Shown here piece after piece: positions 61,877 to 64,000 of a stretch of 64,000 nt of DNA (its first letter is position 1; each line of letters begins with the position of its first letter). Where the stretch lies: the NCBI RefSeq assembly GCF_000763905.1, contig NZ_JRKN01000008.1, positions 88,924 to 152,923 of the forward strand, given 5' to 3'. The notes beneath the pieces are model-generated. The model did no database searches and was not told the origin of the DNA. It was given only the letters and a program-made list of their open reading frames with translations. This DNA comes from Paracoccus halophilus (GTDB lineage Bacteria > Pseudomonadota > Alphaproteobacteria > Rhodobacterales > Rhodobacteraceae). The position numbers and the translations under genes were made by a program.

Positions 61877-62926
61877 ATGGCCAAGAAACGCATCAACCTG
61901 GCATTGCAGGGGGGCGGGGCGCATGGCGCGTTCTCCTGGGGTGTGCTGAACCGGTTGCTGGATGAACCGGAAATCGAGATCGCGGCGATCAGCGGCACCT
62001 CGGCCGGGGCGCTGAACGGTGCCGCGCTGGCGGCGGGGCTGGCCTGCGGGCCCGGAAAGCGCGGTCGCGATGCGGCGCGCGCGAACCTGGCCTATGTCTG
62101 GTCTCAGGTCGGGCAGGTCAGCGACAACACCATCGTGCGCTGGCTGCATTCGATGTTCCCGGCGCCGCGCGGCTGGCAGCGCCTGACCGAGCTGTTTTCG
62201 CCGGTGGCCTGGCTGGGCAACCTGTCGCGCGTCTTCAGCCCCTATGACAGCGGGCCGTTCTATACCAATCCTCTGGCGGCCATATTGATGGAAATGCCAC
62301 ATCCGCGGCTGGGCCGCGAGGACGGGCCGGCGCTGTTCGTCTCGGCCACCAATGTCCGCACCGGGCTGATCCGGGTGTTCGGCGGCGCCGAGGTGACGGT
62401 CGAGACGGTGCTGGCCTCGGCCTGCCTGCCCGAACTGTTCCGGGCGGTCGAGCTTGACGATCCGAAGACCGGCCGCCGCGAGGCCTATTGGGACGGCGGC
62501 TATTCGGGCAACCCGGCGCTGTTTCCGCTGTACCGCCCCGATCTGCCGCGTGACGTCGTGATCGTGAACATCAACCCGATGCAGCGCGAATCGCTGCCCA
62601 GGACCCCGTCGGAAATCCAGGACCGGGTGAATGAGATCAGCTTCAACGCCTCATTGCTGGCGCAGCTGCGCGCGATCAAGTTCGTCAAGCGCCTTCATGA
62701 CGAGGAGCGGCTGGTCGGGCGACCGATGAAGAACGTGCTCATGCATGCGATCATGGACGAGACGCTGATGAATTCGCTGAGCGCCAGCACCAAGCTGATC
62801 CCCGCGCCCGGCCTGCTGGACAGGCTGCGCGAAGCCGGCACCGAGGCGGCTGACCGTTTCCTGCGGGAAAATGCAGAGAATATCGGCAAGCGCGATTCCT
62901 ATTCTCTGGACGAGCTGTTCCGCTAG
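61877..62926 (+). CDS. Patatin-like phospholipase
   Basis: A 349-residue RssA-like serine hydrolase. The oxyanion loop is NLALQGGGAHGAFSWGVLN, the nucleophile Ser42 is in AISGTSAGALNGAALAAGL and the catalytic Asp in EAYWDGGYSGNPALFPLYR. It probably cleaves acyl chains from phospholipids or other esters. It has no signal peptide. It stands alone between prfB and the SRP RNA and ends in TAG. Confidence 0.92.
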   Translation: MAKKRINLALQGGGAHGAFSWGVLNRLLDEPEIEIAAISGTSAGALNGAALAAGLACGPGKRGRDAARANLAYVWSQVGQVSDNTIVRWLHSMFPAPRGWQRLTELFSPVAWLGNLSRVFSPYDSGPFYTNPLAAILMEMPHPRLGREDGPALFVSATNVRTGLIRVFGGAEVTVETVLASACLPELFRAVELDDPKTGRREAYWDGGYSGNPALFPLYRPDLPRDVVIVNINPMQRESLPRTPSEIQDRVNEISFNASLLAQLRAIKFVKRLHDEERLVGRPMKNVLMHAIMDETLMNSLSASTKLIPAPGLLDRLREAGTEAADRFLRENAENIGKRDSYSLDELFR

Positions 62927-63083
62927 GGCAGGGTGGGTGGCGCCAGCGCAATCCGTGCCGCCAGCCGGGCATTGCCCCGGCATCAGTGCGGTATTGGCCG
63001 CAATGCGGGGCTCGGCTGTCCATGTCGGGATCGCTGCAAAGAATGAGAGGGCCCGGTGGGCTGGCGATATGTGGAAAACCGGG

Positions 63084-63181
63084 TGAGAGGCTGGACAACG
63101 ACCCAAGCGGGACTCGTTACGGCTGCTTCCTTCCGGACCTGACCGGGTTGGCGAGGCGCTCGCCCGCGCCAACCTCTCGGG
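63084..63181 (-). ncRNA. ffs: Small signal recognition particle RNA (4.5S-like)
   Basis: On the minus strand the conserved SRP domain IV core GGTCAGGTCCGGAAGGAAGC (then AGCC) lies in the middle. The outer arms GAGAGGTTGG and CCAGCCTCTC pair perfectly over 10 bp, which gives an RNA of about 98 nt. It binds Ffh for co-translational membrane targeting. The exact ends are estimated from the pairing. Confidence 0.93.
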
Positions 63182-63227
63182 GCCTAGATAGGCGTCCCTG
63201 CGTTCGGATGCAAGCGGCTTGGGCAGG

Positions 63228-63876
63228 TCAAAGATGCAGCCGCAAGCGCAGAAACCCGTCCTCGCCGATGCCCGCCGGCTCGACCCGGGTCGACAGGCGG
63301 CCCAGATGCGGAGCGGCGGCGGGGCTGGTCTGGAACAGGACCGAGGTGTCGGGCAGGGGGGCGAAGCGCCAGCCGCTATGGCCCTCGGGGGCGAGTACGC
63401 GGCGGCGCGCGATATAGCGGCGCAGCACTTCGCGCATGCGCGCCGTGCCATCCAGAAGCACCGGACGCCCCGAGGTGATCGGCCCGAACAATCCGCAATC
63501 GGACATGCGGTAGCTGTTGGTGACCAGGATGAATTCCTGATCCGGATCAAGCGCGAACCCGCGATGCCGGACATCGGTGACGCGCCGGGCCTGAGGGTCC
63601 AGCGTCCGGCCGTCAGGGGCGTGGCGCGGCGGCTGGCTGAGGTCGATCTGCCAGTCCAGCCCGTCGATCACGTCGAAATTGTAGCTTGGAAATTCCGGGT
63701 CGATCAGTTGCTGGTCGATGCCGCCCGGCATGATCCGCCGGAACATGCTGGCCGAACGCTCAAGCCAGGCCAGAACGTCCGAGCCGTTCAGCCGGATCGC
63801 GCAGATGCGATTGGGAAACAGGTAAAGATCGGCCAGATTGCGCAGCGTCAGCCGCCCCGCCGGCACGTCGGTATAA
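63228..63876 (-). pseudogene. 2',3'-cyclic-nucleotide phosphodiesterase/nucleotidase (CpdB type), C-terminal part cut by IS
   Basis: About 215 codons of the C-terminal 5'-nucleotidase domain: YTDVPAGRLTLRNLADLYLF, PNRICAIRLNGSDVLAWLE, RSASMFRRIMPGGIDQQLID, NFDVIDGLDWQIDLSQPP and LVTNSYRMSDCGLFGPITS. The frame runs upstream into an IS5-family end at 63877. The metallophosphoesterase N-terminal half must lie beyond the IS, outside the window, or is lost. CpdB degrades cyclic nucleotides in the periplasm. The upstream half cannot be judged from here. Confidence 0.82.
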
Positions 63877-64000
63877 GAGCCAGATTCAAAACGAGATGAA
63901 TGATTTCAATCTGTTGCGATTGCCCTGGTCATGCGCCTGATATGTGCGATGAGAACCCATGCCTCTGCGCTCTCGATGGATTTCTCCCAATCCTTTGCCA
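63877..64000 (-). mobile_element. IS5-family insertion sequence, one end (partial)
   Basis: The sequence changes at 63877. The element end reads inward as GAGCCAGATTCAAAACGAG and is followed by a transposase 3' end on the minus strand. A possible 3-bp target duplicate (TAA, 63874-63876) lies outside it. The other end is beyond the window. Confidence 0.75.
63906..64000 (-). CDS. IS5-family transposase, C-terminus (partial)
   Basis: The last 31 codons read AKDWEKSIESAEAWVLIAHI and RRMTRATD-like residues (RRMTRAIATD) then TGA at 63908-63906. The pattern of a conserved Trp-Glu-(K/A)-(S/T)-I, Ala-X-Ala-Trp and a basic amphipathic end is typical of the C-terminus of IS5-family (IS427-like) transposases in alphaproteobacteria. 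The catalytic domain is outside the window. Confidence 0.75.
   Translation of the reverse strand, partial: AKDWEKSIESAEAWVLIAHIRRMTRAIATD

Noticed and set aside
1..64000. Reassignment of TAG to a sense codon
   Set aside because: ileS, the GNAT gene and the patatin gene end in TAG exactly at the family-expected C-terminus, so TAG is a working stop.
1..64000. CRISPR arrays, tRNA or rRNA genes, prophage or plasmid functions
   Set aside because: No regularly spaced repeats, no tRNA T-loop patterns, and no phage or replication genes were found. The only mobile elements are the two IS elements.

Overview
The window is chromosomal DNA of a high-GC alphaproteobacterium of the order Rhodobacterales, most probably Paracoccus or a close relative. 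The evidence is the gene content and order: a glycine-dependent 5-aminolevulinate synthase (hemA) behind an FNR-type box, divergent hemE/hemC, lolCE-lolD, parE, a SUV3-like helicase followed by an S4 protein, a 7Fe ferredoxin and carD, and a fused PuuE-UraD purine catabolism enzyme. No rRNA, tRNA or CRISPR array was seen. The only RNA gene is the small SRP RNA on the minus strand near 63.1 kb.

Region 1 (1-8.2 kb): a Ppx/GppA phosphatase, a tiny membrane protein, and a decayed solute-sensing and uptake locus. A hybrid histidine kinase is followed by its response regulator, which carries one in-frame amber codon between its two domains. The divergent acyl-CoA ligase and branched-chain-type ABC transporter operon is gutted: an IS3-family element joins the first 38 codons of the ligase to the last third of a periplasmic binding protein. 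Only a LivF-like ATPase and a phenylacetate-CoA-ligase-like gene survive downstream. The IS transposase is itself broken.

Region 2 (8.2-16.9 kb): a divergent aldo/keto reductase and LysR pair, then a stretch of pseudogenes (sodium:solute symporter, aldehyde dehydrogenase, FAD-dependent oxidoreductase), then an intact purine/ureide module (ureidoglycine aminohydrolase, PuuE-UraD fusion, divergent purine permease).

Region 3 (16.9-33.4 kb): mostly housekeeping genes: ileS (with an internal low-GC mosaic block), truncated hemoglobin, TRIC-family protein, rnhA, ispH, apt, flavin reductase, GNAT, EcsC, a RecD-like helicase, a divergent Lrp/LysE pair, an EamA transporter, hemE, hemC, lolCE, lolD.

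Region 4 (33.4-48.5 kb): a 3-hydroxyacyl-CoA dehydrogenase, an amber-interrupted ynfA, chaC, parE, a GST, M19 and M3 peptidases, a hydrolase, an SCP2 protein, then TPR protein, RNA helicase, S4 protein, ferredoxin and carD.

Region 5 (48.5-64 kb): a YiiX-like protein lacking its catalytic residues, an M20 peptidase, hemA, rodZ-like, ispG, dsbA-like, an aminotransferase, amidase, PBP1A, prfB, a patatin, the SRP RNA, and a cpdB-type nucleotidase cut by an IS5-family element at the window edge.

Across the window a short intergenic repeat with core ATATTTG-N3-GAAGAAGAA occurs five times, always at gene ends and twice preceded by GC-rich hairpins. This is the best candidate for undescribed structure. 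Genome decay (two IS elements and several pseudogenes) is the other main theme.
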